From Oscillospiraceae bacterium MB24-C1 (GTDB lineage: Bacteria; Bacillota; Clostridia; Oscillospirales; Ruminococcaceae): 64,000 nt of DNA. This document shows, piece after piece, positions 25,543 to 33,701 of this stretch; the stretch's first letter is position 1, and each line of letters starts with the position of its first letter. The stretch lies in the NCBI GenBank assembly GCA_030913685.1, contig CP133187.1:2360001-2424000 (forward strand), read 5' to 3'. Made by a program: the position numbers and the translations under genes. A model generated the notes under the pieces. The model had not been told where the DNA came from and ran no database searches. It worked only from the letters and a program-made list of their open reading frames with translations.

Positions 25543-26595
25543 ATGGATATTTTAGAGAAAATTTTAATAGAACCTGATACGCTAATTCAAAGAGCAATTG
25601 AAATTATAGACATTAGCTCGCAGCAAATAGCGCTGGTGGTGGATGACGACCGGAAATTGTTGGGCACAGTTACCGATGGTGACATCCGCCGTGGACTAAT
25701 GCGGGGGATTTTGTTAAACCAGCCGGTTGAGCAGATTATGAACAACCGCCCTATTACGATTCCCGAAATTAAGGATCAAAACAGCATCTTAAATATCATG
25801 CGGGTCAATAAGCTGCGGCACCTGCCGGTGGTTGACGCCGCGGGTCGCCTCATTGGAATTGAGAAGCTGGACGATTTATTGCAGACACCCAAAAGAGAGA
25901 ACTGGGTCGTTATCATGGCCGGTGGACTGGGCAAAAGATTAAGGCCACTGACAGAAAACTGCCCCAAACCTATGCTGGAAATCGGCGGGAAACCGATTCT
26001 GGCCACCATACTGGAGGAGTTTATCAAACAGGGCTTTAGCCGTTTTTGTCTCTCGATCAACTATAAAGCGCAAAATGTTATCGATTATTTTGGCGACGGC
26101 AGCCAATGGGGAATTACGCTCGATTATATCCACGAAGACCGCCCCATGGGAACCGCCGGATCGCTGCGCCTGTTTCATCACGAGACCGAAGAGCCGATAA
26201 TTATTATAAACGGCGATATCCTGACCAAGCTAGGCTTTGACCAGTTGATTAGTTTTCACAAAAAACGCAAGGCCTGTGCAACGGTTGCGGTGGCAGCTTA
26301 CGATTTTAAGGTCGATTACGGCGTTGTTAAGGTCGACAGAGATATGCTGATTGGCTTTGAGGAAAAGCCAGTCTTCACAAGCTTTATCAATGCGGGAATA
26401 TATGTCTTAAACCCCGAAATATTAAAAAAACTGCCGGAAAACAGTTCTTTAGACATGAATCAGCTGTTGGAAATAATGCTAAAAAACAACGAGAAGGTGT
26501 GCGCCTTCCCCATAAGAGAATATTGGATAGATATTGGGCAAATGCGCGATTTTAATCAGGCGGTGCTGGATTATGACACCGTGTTTTTGAAGTAG
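25543..26595 (+). CDS. Sugar-1-phosphate nucleotidyltransferase with CBS pair, PtmE-like
   Basis: 350 residues. Residues about 1-115 form two CBS domains (IEIIDISSQQIALVVDDDRKLLGTVTDGDIRRG, then RHLPVVDAAGRLIGIEKLDDLL). Residues about 122-350 are a nucleotidyltransferase with VIMAGGLGKRLRPLTENCPKPMLEIGGKPIL and IIINGDILT metal site. The same architecture is found in PtmE, the guanylyltransferase that makes GDP-GlcNAc for legionaminic acid in Campylobacter. If so, the pathway here would run on GDP-linked sugars. The CBS pair may allow nucleotide sensing. Confidence 0.88.
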   Translation: MDILEKILIEPDTLIQRAIEIIDISSQQIALVVDDDRKLLGTVTDGDIRRGLMRGILLNQPVEQIMNNRPITIPEIKDQNSILNIMRVNKLRHLPVVDAAGRLIGIEKLDDLLQTPKRENWVVIMAGGLGKRLRPLTENCPKPMLEIGGKPILATILEEFIKQGFSRFCLSINYKAQNVIDYFGDGSQWGITLDYIHEDRPMGTAGSLRLFHHETEEPIIIINGDILTKLGFDQLISFHKKRKACATVAVAAYDFKVDYGVVKVDRDMLIGFEEKPVFTSFINAGIYVLNPEILKKLPENSSLDMNQLLEIMLKNNEKVCAFPIREYWIDIGQMRDFNQAVLDYDTVFLK

Positions 26596-26633
26596 GCAAC
26601 GGCGTTAGCATAAACAGGAAAGAGGAGATGCAC

Positions 26634-26942
26634 ATGCATGTCATTGAAGATCAGGAAAACGACTATACATGGTATTCCGAAGAGATGCGCAGTCGGGTTG
26701 CAATGATTTTTGATTTGGCTGCTCAGATGTCGGAACTCAGAAACGTATTGGAACAGATAAAAGCTGAAGCAAAAAGTTTGCGACAGCTTTTTTTTAGCGA
26801 CGAAGAACAAAAAGAGATGCAGGCATTATCTAGCGGGTTTGACCTTGAAATGCGCAGAACCAAGCAGAGCATTTTGAATAACCTGATGACCTATCGCCAG
26901 TTCGGTTGGTCAAAAATCTTTGACGAGGGGAAACGCGAATGA
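26634..26942 (+). CDS. Small helical protein, unknown, island-specific
   Basis: 102 residues, charged and mostly helical, with a possible coiled coil around MSELRNVLEQIKAEAKSLRQLFFSDEEQKEM. GAGGAG lies 6 bases before ATG 26634; the ATG at 26628 abuts that site. Overlaps the next gene by ATGA. No family recognised. Size, charge and its place before a Maf-type transferase recall secretion chaperones of the FlgN/FliT kind, but no sequence motif supports that. Confidence 0.65.
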   Translation: MHVIEDQENDYTWYSEEMRSRVAMIFDLAAQMSELRNVLEQIKAEAKSLRQLFFSDEEQKEMQALSSGFDLEMRRTKQSILNNLMTYRQFGWSKIFDEGKRE

Positions 26943-27262
26943 ATGCAACACAATGTTTGGAAGAAACAAACTGCCGATTACATAATACGCTGCAATCTTG
27001 CGTTTCTCTTTTTAGAGAGGGCGAAGATAATAGGGCGCTGGACGCGCTTCTTGACAGCATTGAAGACCTTGAACGGATATTGGACATTTTTCAATGTGCG
27101 GAGGCGACTGACTTTGGGCTGGACAATATTCTGTGGGGTTACCGTAAACTGCTCAAATGTATGCAAAATCAAGATGTGACAGGCATGACCGACTTATTGG
27201 AATTCACCATCATCCCACAGTTAAAAGCGTGGGAAGCGAGGTGCAATGTAATATGCAGATAG
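26939..27262 (+). CDS. Small acidic helical protein, unknown, island-specific
   Basis: 107 residues, acidic, predicted all-helical (DNRALDALLDSIEDLERILDIF, LDNILWGYRKLLKCMQNQD, MTDLLEFTIIPQLKAWEA). Coupled upstream by a 4-base overlap, and its stop overlaps the start of the Maf gene by 10 bases, so the three proteins are made together. The pattern of a helical bundle closing with a conserved-looking PQLKAWE segment suggests a binding partner for the transferase or its acceptor. Function unknown. Confidence 0.65.
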   Translation: MNATQCLEETNCRLHNTLQSCVSLFREGEDNRALDALLDSIEDLERILDIFQCAEATDFGLDNILWGYRKLLKCMQNQDVTGMTDLLEFTIIPQLKAWEARCNVICR

Positions 27263-29205
27263 CGAAACCGAACGAAACAAGAGAAATGTTTGAAAAAAAT
27301 CTGCAGCTTTTAGCGCCGTGGCAGAGAGCACTTGTCCAAAAAATTGACGAAGACGTGCTGTGGAAGAAGATTGAGGTTACATACAACGATGACGGCTATC
27401 CCCTCTGCCAATATCAACAGGAGGGTAAGGCGTTTCAGATCGTGAGTGCGCAACCGGTTCCCGAAGCTAAAGCGTGGTGCAAGGCGCTGTTAAAGCGGGC
27501 ATCCGGGGCCGTGTTTCTTTTTGGTTCGGGTTTTGGTTATCCGATTTTTGAAATATTTGCACATAAAATGCCCCATACACTTGTCGTTGTGTTTGAACAG
27601 GATCTTTTTTTATTTAAAGCCATGTTGTACCACTTTGACTTTGAACCGATTATAAAATCCGGAAAATTAATTTTTTTCGTCGGTGACAACAGTCAGTTTG
27701 AACAGGATTTTTCCGACCTGTTTGGCAGCCTAAACTTTTTTAGCTGCACCTATCCGGCCTTTTGTTTTACGCCCGCTGCGCAACGCAACTTCAAAAAGCA
27801 GTATTTGGCCATCTATCAATTTGTCTTTACCCGACTGTCGTTGCTGACCTTTTATATCGGTAACGACCATCTCGATAATTTAATTGGATTATGCAATTTA
27901 ATCGCAAATGCCGGCGCCATTGCTCGCAACCCGTACCTCTCTTGCTTGAAGGATCGGTATAAAGGAACCCCCGCTTTTATTGTGGCCAACGGGCCGTCGC
28001 TTGATAAAAATATCGATCAGCTCAAAGATATCGCGGGGAAAGGGTTGGTTATTTCGGTGGAGTCTGCCATTGTGCCACTCATAAAAAATGGCATTAAGCC
28101 CGACGTCCTGACCATTATAGAGCGATCAAAAGAGACCTATTCCTACCACTTTGAAAACAGAAGCTTGCCGGATGATATGGCGTTGATCTGTTTGGCAATG
28201 GTCGATAAACAGGTTTTCCCGGCCTTTGATGGAGCCACAATTCCTGTGTTTCGCAGCGGGGAGGCCATAAACCAGTGGGTTAATGGCAATCTTGGCGATG
28301 GCAGCGCAATTGACGCCGGTTCAAACGTATCACATCTGGCATTGGAGTTGGCGGCCTATTTTGGGGCGAGCCCGATTGTATTTGTCGGGCAGGACTACGC
28401 CTACGGCACTACAGGGACGACGCACAGCCGGGACGCATCCTACTATGAAAAAACAGGCGAGGAAGCCAGGGCGCTGATCGAGTCGCTACCGGTGATCTAT
28501 GTCGAGGGCAACGATGGCACACAAATAGCGACAAACCCGCTTTGGAACAGCTTTAAGATGGGTTTGGAAATCAAGATAGCGGCGCACCCCAATATATTGT
28601 TTCTCAACGCGACACAGGGTGGCGCAAAAATAGCCGGAACCAAATGTGTTCCCCTCACAAAGATTATTGCGCAGTACTGCACTAAGGAAGTACCCTGCCG
28701 CGTTAATCATCTGATAGATGAAAATAAAAAGCAGGTTTCTGTTTCGGATAGAATCGCGCTTTTGAGCCGCTTTATAGAAGATACGGCACAGTATGCACAG
28801 CTGTTTCGAGGCTTTGTGCAGGAGACGGTCAAGGGAAAGCTGGACTGCAAAGACATGGTGCAGCTTTCACAATTGGAGGACATAAAACGTTATGAAGCCA
28901 CCATTGATGAAGCCTACAAGCGCCATCTGGAGGTGTTTGATACTTTCTTGCGTAACGGTTTATGTCGGCACTTTATTCAGCAGATGTTTTTTGTCTATTA
29001 CTATCTGATGAACCGGGTCGGAAACATTGACGCCCCAGAAAAGGTGACAGAGGTTTTTAAATTGCAGTATGACCTGTTCTACTATCTAAACATTGTCAAT
29101 CAAAGCTTGAGCATTCATCTTGAAAACGCCGTGGAATCTTTAAAAGCGCAACTCATTGCGCTAAAAACAGAGCAGGAGGGGTGTGAAGCTTGTGAGCGGG
29201 ATTGA
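27253..29205 (+). CDS. Maf-type (DUF115) nonulosonate glycosyltransferase
   Basis: 650 residues. The central DUF115/MptE-like domain is clear: FIVANGPSLDKNIDQLKD (about residues 241-258), SVESAIVPLIKNGIKPDVLTIIERS, DAGSNVSHLALELAAYFGASPIVFVGQDYAYG followed by THSRDASYY. The N-terminal domain of about 200 residues and the C-terminal helical part match Maf (motility accessory factor) architecture. Maf proteins transfer pseudaminic or legionaminic acid onto Ser/Thr of flagellin. ATG 27253 overlaps the previous stop; earlier in-frame ATG codons lie inside that gene. No flagellin is present in the window, so the acceptor here is open. Confidence 0.88.
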   Translation: MQIAKPNETREMFEKNLQLLAPWQRALVQKIDEDVLWKKIEVTYNDDGYPLCQYQQEGKAFQIVSAQPVPEAKAWCKALLKRASGAVFLFGSGFGYPIFEIFAHKMPHTLVVVFEQDLFLFKAMLYHFDFEPIIKSGKLIFFVGDNSQFEQDFSDLFGSLNFFSCTYPAFCFTPAAQRNFKKQYLAIYQFVFTRLSLLTFYIGNDHLDNLIGLCNLIANAGAIARNPYLSCLKDRYKGTPAFIVANGPSLDKNIDQLKDIAGKGLVISVESAIVPLIKNGIKPDVLTIIERSKETYSYHFENRSLPDDMALICLAMVDKQVFPAFDGATIPVFRSGEAINQWVNGNLGDGSAIDAGSNVSHLALELAAYFGASPIVFVGQDYAYGTTGTTHSRDASYYEKTGEEARALIESLPVIYVEGNDGTQIATNPLWNSFKMGLEIKIAAHPNILFLNATQGGAKIAGTKCVPLTKIIAQYCTKEVPCRVNHLIDENKKQVSVSDRIALLSRFIEDTAQYAQLFRGFVQETVKGKLDCKDMVQLSQLEDIKRYEATIDEAYKRHLEVFDTFLRNGLCRHFIQQMFFVYYYLMNRVGNIDAPEKVTEVFKLQYDLFYYLNIVNQSLSIHLENAVESLKAQLIALKTEQEGCEACERD

Positions 29206-29569
29206 CGACTTAAACAGGAAAATAACGCAGCTTTTAAAGGAGCCTGATAGCGCGAAGCGGTATTACGCCGTGGGTGCCATTCTCTACCGAGCTAAGGACT
29301 GGGAAAATGCCGAGCGCTTTTTGGGCAGAGCCTATGAGCTTGATCCGGCCGATATTGATATTTTGTATCATTATGCCGCTGTTTTGTACCAACGGCAGGA
29401 CTACCAGAGAGCGGCCGCTCTTTGCCGTCAGGGCTTAAAAACAGCACCCAACGACCGCGCGCTGCTTGAAAAGCTGGGCGATAGCTGTTATCTGTTGGGT
29501 GTGTATGAAGAAGCGGCAAAGGCCTATGAGCACCTGCACAAAATATCAGACGGGGTGGTATTGCCATGA
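29192..29569 (+). CDS. Small TPR protein
   Basis: About 125 residues built from three TPR-like helix pairs (YYAVGAILYRAKDWENAERFLGRAYELDP, DILYHYAAVLYQRQDYQRAAALCRQGLKTAP, ALLEKLGDSCYLLGVYEEAAKAYEHL). GTG 29192 lies 10 bases after AGGAGGGG; a GTG at 29183 is too close to that site. It overlaps the end of the Maf gene and the start of the next gene (ATGA). Probably a scaffold for protein-protein contact between the transferases; this is inference from the fold and the coupling. Confidence 0.8.
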   Translation: MSGIDDLNRKITQLLKEPDSAKRYYAVGAILYRAKDWENAERFLGRAYELDPADIDILYHYAAVLYQRQDYQRAAALCRQGLKTAPNDRALLEKLGDSCYLLGVYEEAAKAYEHLHKISDGVVLP

Positions 29570-32094
29570 CCGAAAAAAAGGAATTAAGCCTCTGCGTGGT
29601 GACTTACAATGATGAAAAGTATATATCCGACTGTCTGCACGACTTAAAGGACAGTGTAAATGAGATTATTGTCGTAGATATCGGCTCGAGTGACCAGACA
29701 GTCGCTTTGGCGCAGCGCGCGGGTGCGCATGTCTTTGAGTTTGATTGGCAGAATAGCTTTAGCAGCGTCAAAAATTTTTGTATAGATCGAGCTGTCGGAA
29801 GATGGTTGCTATTTTTGCAAGCTAATGAAGCCTTATCCAATACGGATTTGAGAAAAGTGCCGCTGCTTTTAAAAAATCCAAATGTAGAGGGCTATTTGTT
29901 GCAGCTCACCGGGCTAGGTGGGCTTAAAATGGTTCCGACAAATAGCAGACTGAGGCTAATTCGCAACAGAAAGGAATATCGCTATCGCTACAACGCCTTT
30001 GAACACATACCCGATGTGCAGATTTGCAACATCGAAAATGCGGATATTATTGTTTGGCGCCGTGACAACGAGGTGTCTTGGGATACACCAATGCGCGACC
30101 AACTGCTGGAACAGGACATCGCAAAGGAACCACAGGTGCATTATATCAACTATGTGTATGGGCTCAGTCTTTTTAAAGCGGAAAAATATGAGGAGAGCGT
30201 CGCTTACTTTGAAAACGCCTGTGACGGTCTCAACCCTGAGTGCTTATTTGCCGCGCATCTTTATGAATGTCGGAGCTGGGCCTTGCTGTATCTCGCACGT
30301 TATTTGGAAGCTTTAACGGTGTTAGACAAAGCGGTTGAGCGCTTTCCCCTTTACACAGATTTTTTGGTTCTGCGCGCAGAAACGCATAAACAGCTTGGCG
30401 ATTACAATGCGGGCATTCGCGACTTGATGCGCTGCCTGAACACCATGAAACAGCTTACCCCAATGGTGCCCGGCCCGGAAATTAGCGCCGCGATCGTCTG
30501 GGAGTCGCTTGGAACCATGATGGCGCATCTAGCAAACCTGCGTCAGGCGTTGGCCTGTTTTCAGCAAGCGTATTACCTCAACAGCCGTAACAGCGGAGTT
30601 TTCGATAAGCTATGCACCCTCGCTCTAGAGGCGGAAATGCCCGAGGCATTGTCGGGCATTTTGGGCCTTGCGCTAAAGCAGAATATCCCTCAACAGATGG
30701 TCGCGGCCGCCAAAGCATTTTTTGCGTTGGGGCAGTATGACAAAGCATTGGGCTTAATCCGTCGTGTAACCGATGCCGGTTTTGAAGGGCAGGCTTGTGA
30801 TGTCAAATTTAACTGCCGCTTGATGATAGAAAAGGGCCAAATAGCCGACCGCCAGAATGATGGCGACGTAGGCAATGACCGAACTTTGGCTGAACAAATA
30901 AAGCGCTGCTGGCTGTGTGATGCAATGTCAGAGGCCGAAATTCTACTCAAAGAATTGGCACAAACAGATGGCAAAACTCCATCTTTTAGCGCCTTATATC
31001 ACTTAATACAAAAACAGCTAAGCGGCGACGAACCATCTTTTATGACTTTGGCACCGGATGCGTACCGCGAAATTAGTGCCGTGCATGACACGTTACTGTT
31101 TAACGGAAAAACAAAAAAGGCCAAAGCCCTCTTGCCGCTACTATTACATGAACAGAGGCAAAATTCTTTTGTTAACCTCGCCGTCTTATGGGCGCGGTTC
31201 AATAACTTTGACGTTCTCAGACAGATATTTAAAGCGATAACTCAAGAAGATTTGCGCTCGGAATTTAAACACAGGGTGCTGAAAAAGCTGTTGCATGACG
31301 GACATTTAGAAACGGCTGAAAAACTGTTGTATCTGGGCTGTCGGCAGCCCTCCAAGGAAATGCAACTTACGTTGTGGTCTGCACGCTACACAAGAAAGAT
31401 TGAGGAAATCAGCCGGTATGTTGATGATGGCGAATTATTTGGCCAAACTGTTGAAGCGACACAACTTAAAAACACCAAGTCGCTCACAGACTTTTTTGGT
31501 GCGATTCATAACAAAGTGGGCGACCATAGCGATAAAAAAGTGCTGACATGCGGTGAAATGCATGCACAAATCGGCACAGTTTTTGAAAAGAAACAAAAGA
31601 ATATTGAAGCGATGACGGCGTACCTTCGTGCCTTACAATGGGAGCTGAATTTAATGGCTCATGAAAAAATATGCGCATTCGGCAGGGAAAGTTCAAATGA
31701 TTTGGATGCGCTTTTAAAAAAATTGCCGTGGACAAAAGGCGGCTTATTTCATACGCGAGCAGGATTTTCCGATTATATACGTGGTCTGAGCCTTTTTGAC
31801 AACGCACAATTTGAGCAAGCTTTTTCGTTGCTTAAAAAAGTTACGATCTCTGAAACCAACAGCCCTGCATTCGCCTATATGCTGGTTATCCTGTGGCTTC
31901 AAGACAAGCAAGAAGCAGCAAATGCGCTTATAAAAAGTCTTGTAGCATCGCCATCGATGATAGGTTGGAGTTCACACATTTTAAAAAACCATATTTTGCA
32001 TCAGCTCGAGGAATCTCTTGAGCAAAATCAATATGATGGGCTGCTTTTAGCGGCTAAAGAAAGCGTGTTAAACCAAGTTGAGAGGACATTATAA
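29566..32094 (+). CDS. GT2-like glycosyltransferase fused to long TPR region, DxD lost
   Basis: 842 residues. Residues about 1-105 are the GT2 core of the SunS-like type: LSLCVVTYNDEKYISDCLHDL, EIIVVDIGSSDQTVALAQRAGA, FSSVKNFCIDRAVGRWLLFLQANEALS. In this family the last segment normally reads LDADE; here the metal-binding Asp residues are Gln85 and Asn87 (QANE). The rest is TPR-like helical repeats, clear around residues 195-370 (VYGLSLFKAEKYEESVAYFENACDGL and following) and again near the C-terminus. Coupled to the TPR gene by ATGA. Either a metal-independent transferase or a catalytically dead scaffold; both are inference. Confidence 0.82.
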   Translation: MTEKKELSLCVVTYNDEKYISDCLHDLKDSVNEIIVVDIGSSDQTVALAQRAGAHVFEFDWQNSFSSVKNFCIDRAVGRWLLFLQANEALSNTDLRKVPLLLKNPNVEGYLLQLTGLGGLKMVPTNSRLRLIRNRKEYRYRYNAFEHIPDVQICNIENADIIVWRRDNEVSWDTPMRDQLLEQDIAKEPQVHYINYVYGLSLFKAEKYEESVAYFENACDGLNPECLFAAHLYECRSWALLYLARYLEALTVLDKAVERFPLYTDFLVLRAETHKQLGDYNAGIRDLMRCLNTMKQLTPMVPGPEISAAIVWESLGTMMAHLANLRQALACFQQAYYLNSRNSGVFDKLCTLALEAEMPEALSGILGLALKQNIPQQMVAAAKAFFALGQYDKALGLIRRVTDAGFEGQACDVKFNCRLMIEKGQIADRQNDGDVGNDRTLAEQIKRCWLCDAMSEAEILLKELAQTDGKTPSFSALYHLIQKQLSGDEPSFMTLAPDAYREISAVHDTLLFNGKTKKAKALLPLLLHEQRQNSFVNLAVLWARFNNFDVLRQIFKAITQEDLRSEFKHRVLKKLLHDGHLETAEKLLYLGCRQPSKEMQLTLWSARYTRKIEEISRYVDDGELFGQTVEATQLKNTKSLTDFFGAIHNKVGDHSDKKVLTCGEMHAQIGTVFEKKQKNIEAMTAYLRALQWELNLMAHEKICAFGRESSNDLDALLKKLPWTKGGLFHTRAGFSDYIRGLSLFDNAQFEQAFSLLKKVTISETNSPAFAYMLVILWLQDKQEAANALIKSLVASPSMIGWSSHILKNHILHQLEESLEQNQYDGLLLAAKESVLNQVERTL

Positions 32095-32167
32095 AAGTGG
32101 GACGCCTGTTGGGCGAGGCGACGTATTTTAGGCATGGGCAGTAGCCGAAAGCAGGCGAAAAACATAA

Positions 32168-32203
32168 GATAAAATGTTCCTCAATATGAAGCACATTTTA
32201 TTT
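32168..32203 (+). other. Hairpin before the methyltransferase gene
   Basis: ATAAAATG and CATTTTAT arms (about 32170-32177 and 32193-32201) around a 15-base loop, within 20 bases of the next reading frame. It could affect translation; it has no proper terminator tail. Confidence 0.35.
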
Positions 32204-32900
32204 GATAAAAGGATTTGATGAGATATTGGAAAGTTTTGATCAAAATTGGGAACACATCCATCAGCATCAGGAGTGGGGGAAATACCCGTCTGAAGAGGTT
32301 GTACGCTTTATTGCGAGAAACTTTTATGGTAAAGAGCGGCGCAGCATCAAGCTTTTAGACGCGGGGTGCGGAACAGGTGCCGTAACCTGGTTTTTGGCGC
32401 GAGAGGGATTTAACGTATATGGGTTTGACGGCTCAAAAACGGCAATTCAAAAGGCTCGGCAACGCATGGAAGAGGAAGCGGTCACTGCCGAGCTGGCGGT
32501 CTGTGATGCAACATGCCTGCCGTATCTGGATAATTTCTTTGACGGGATGGTCGACTCGGTTATGATCTGTGCAAACACACTCGACAATGTCAAAAAGATT
32601 TTGAGCGAGTGTTACAGAACATTAAAGCCTGGCGGACGTTTTTTTTCAACGGGATTATTTCGGCCGGAGACGAGCGGATACGGCGCAGGAAAATTGATTG
32701 AGCCCAACACCTATACAGACATCACCTCGGGTGTTTTAGCTGGCAAAGGCATTGTACACTTTTTTTCTTATGAAGACATTACGGCGTTGTGGCAAAGCGC
32801 TGGCTTTACTAATCTTATAATCGATTCAATGGCGCGCTCTGAGCACGGCGGAACGGGATGCATCAGCTACTTTATGGTTGAGGCGCAAAAAGCTAAATAG
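32202..32900 (+). CDS. SAM-dependent methyltransferase
   Basis: 232 residues, class I Rossmann methyltransferase. Motif I LLDAGCGTGAVTWFLAREGFNVYGFDGS (about residues 48-75), VCDATCLPYLDNFFDGMVDSVMICAN (motif II/III) and LSECYRTLKPGGRFFSTGLF (post-motif). The start is uncertain: no ATG is in frame near the N-terminus; TTG 32202 is the longest and TTG 32226 lies 13 bases after AAAGGA. The gene follows the glycosyltransferases, so it may methylate the glycan or its acceptor protein. Confidence 0.82.
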   Translation: MIKGFDEILESFDQNWEHIHQHQEWGKYPSEEVVRFIARNFYGKERRSIKLLDAGCGTGAVTWFLAREGFNVYGFDGSKTAIQKARQRMEEEAVTAELAVCDATCLPYLDNFFDGMVDSVMICANTLDNVKKILSECYRTLKPGGRFFSTGLFRPETSGYGAGKLIEPNTYTDITSGVLAGKGIVHFFSYEDITALWQSAGFTNLIIDSMARSEHGGTGCISYFMVEAQKAK

Positions 32901-32917
32901 GTGAGCCTTGGCATTTC

Positions 32918-32944
32918 ACCTATTGAAGCCCCTGGCATAATATA
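32918..32944 (+). promoter_or_regulatory. Possible sigma-K-like promoter before the DUF4183 gene
   Basis: AC at 32918-32919, 16 bases, then CATAATATA at 32936-32944 fits the sporulation sigma-K pattern (AC, 16 bases, CATAnnnTA). The pattern is short, so chance is possible. Confidence 0.35.
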
Positions 32945-32997
32945 CTATTGTAGCAACACAACCCGGACATTTTTACTTTAAGAAAGAAGGTAAGTAT

Positions 32998-33348
32998 ATG
33001 GCGATTGGACTGTTTAAGCTTGTTGTTGAGAGCACACTCTCCGATGTGCAGTATTTCTCGACAGCATCGACAGACTTAACCATTGACGATACAACCCCTG
33101 TCGTTTTGCTTGCAACTGATTTTGTCACTGGCGACGGTGCTGCTGTCACGACATTTACAAACGCAACATCCGCCGGCTATTATATGCTGGAAATTGGTGG
33201 CGTATTGCAGCAAACAGGCTTATATACGATCAGCGCCTCTGGCGGCGGCCTAGAGCTGCTTTTGACCACCGGTAACACTGCAACCTATAACATTGCAGCA
33301 AGCACGCCTATCACGCTCACTGTAACGGAGAGCACAATTAATAACTAA
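32998..33348 (+). CDS. Single-domain DUF4183 protein, candidate glycosylation acceptor
   Basis: 116 residues. One DUF4183-like domain: TTFTNATSAGYYMLEIGGVLQQTGLYTISASGGGLELLL matches the NGYYxLxINGVLQ core of the family. The protein is extremely rich in Ser and Thr (long runs such as STASTDLTIDDTTPV and LTVTESTINN) and low in Lys/Arg, as expected of an O-glycosylated surface protein. GAAAGAAGG precedes the ATG. No signal peptide. It closes the nonulosonate island and is followed by its own terminator. Confidence 0.8.
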   Translation: MAIGLFKLVVESTLSDVQYFSTASTDLTIDDTTPVVLLATDFVTGDGAAVTTFTNATSAGYYMLEIGGVLQQTGLYTISASGGGLELLLTTGNTATYNIAASTPITLTVTESTINN

Positions 33349-33424
33349 TAGCATTTTGGGGCGCGCTATCTTCAGAATATGGGTTGTCTGGATGCTAAAT
33401 AAGTACTCGAAAGCATTATAGGAA

Positions 33425-33455
33425 AGCGGAGGACGGCACGCCGTCCCCCGCTTTT
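33425..33455. terminator. Terminator of the single-domain DUF4183 gene
   Basis: GCGGAGGACGG and CCGTCCCCCGC arms with a CACG loop followed by TTTT. It also lies directly beyond the stop codon of the minus-strand small ORF. Confidence 0.85.
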
Positions 33456-33606
33456 AGCCTTCTGTTGTGATTGTTTGCAGCACCGCTATTAAATCCTCCA
33501 AGTTATTGATGCATACGTTTCTTGAAAGGATTTCATTTTTTAGATCGATTGATAAGGATTCAAAATTATTCCGAATCTCAGGGCTTACGAAAGATATAAA
33601 AATCAC
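33454..33606 (-). CDS. Tiny ORF of about 50 residues, start codon uncertain
   Basis: Reads FVSPEIRNNFESLSIDLK, then NEILSRNVCINNLEDLIA, then VLQTITTEG and stop, a regular amphipathic helical pattern that looks like a real protein end. It is not explained by any longer ORF. The strongest ribosome site, AAAGGGGTGA, would place the start at an ATA about 12 bases in (a mutated ATG or a rare start); the GTG at 33606 is in frame but lies inside that site. It is 96 bases downstream of the copper-binding gene on the same strand. No family recognised. Confidence 0.45.
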   Translation of the reverse strand: MIFISFVSPEIRNNFESLSIDLKNEILSRNVCINNLEDLIAVLQTITTEG

Positions 33607-33701
33607 CCCTTTGAATAGTTTCTCTCAAAGTGAAGTGAGTCATTCACACAAAATAAGGCGTAGCAATATTATGTATGGCGAACTTGCCGTCCGCCAAGAA
33701 A

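Noticed and set aside
15431-33348. Interpretation of the island as a flagellar glycosylation locus
   Set aside because: I looked for flagellin, hook, FliS/FliD, chemotaxis or motor genes in the window and found none.
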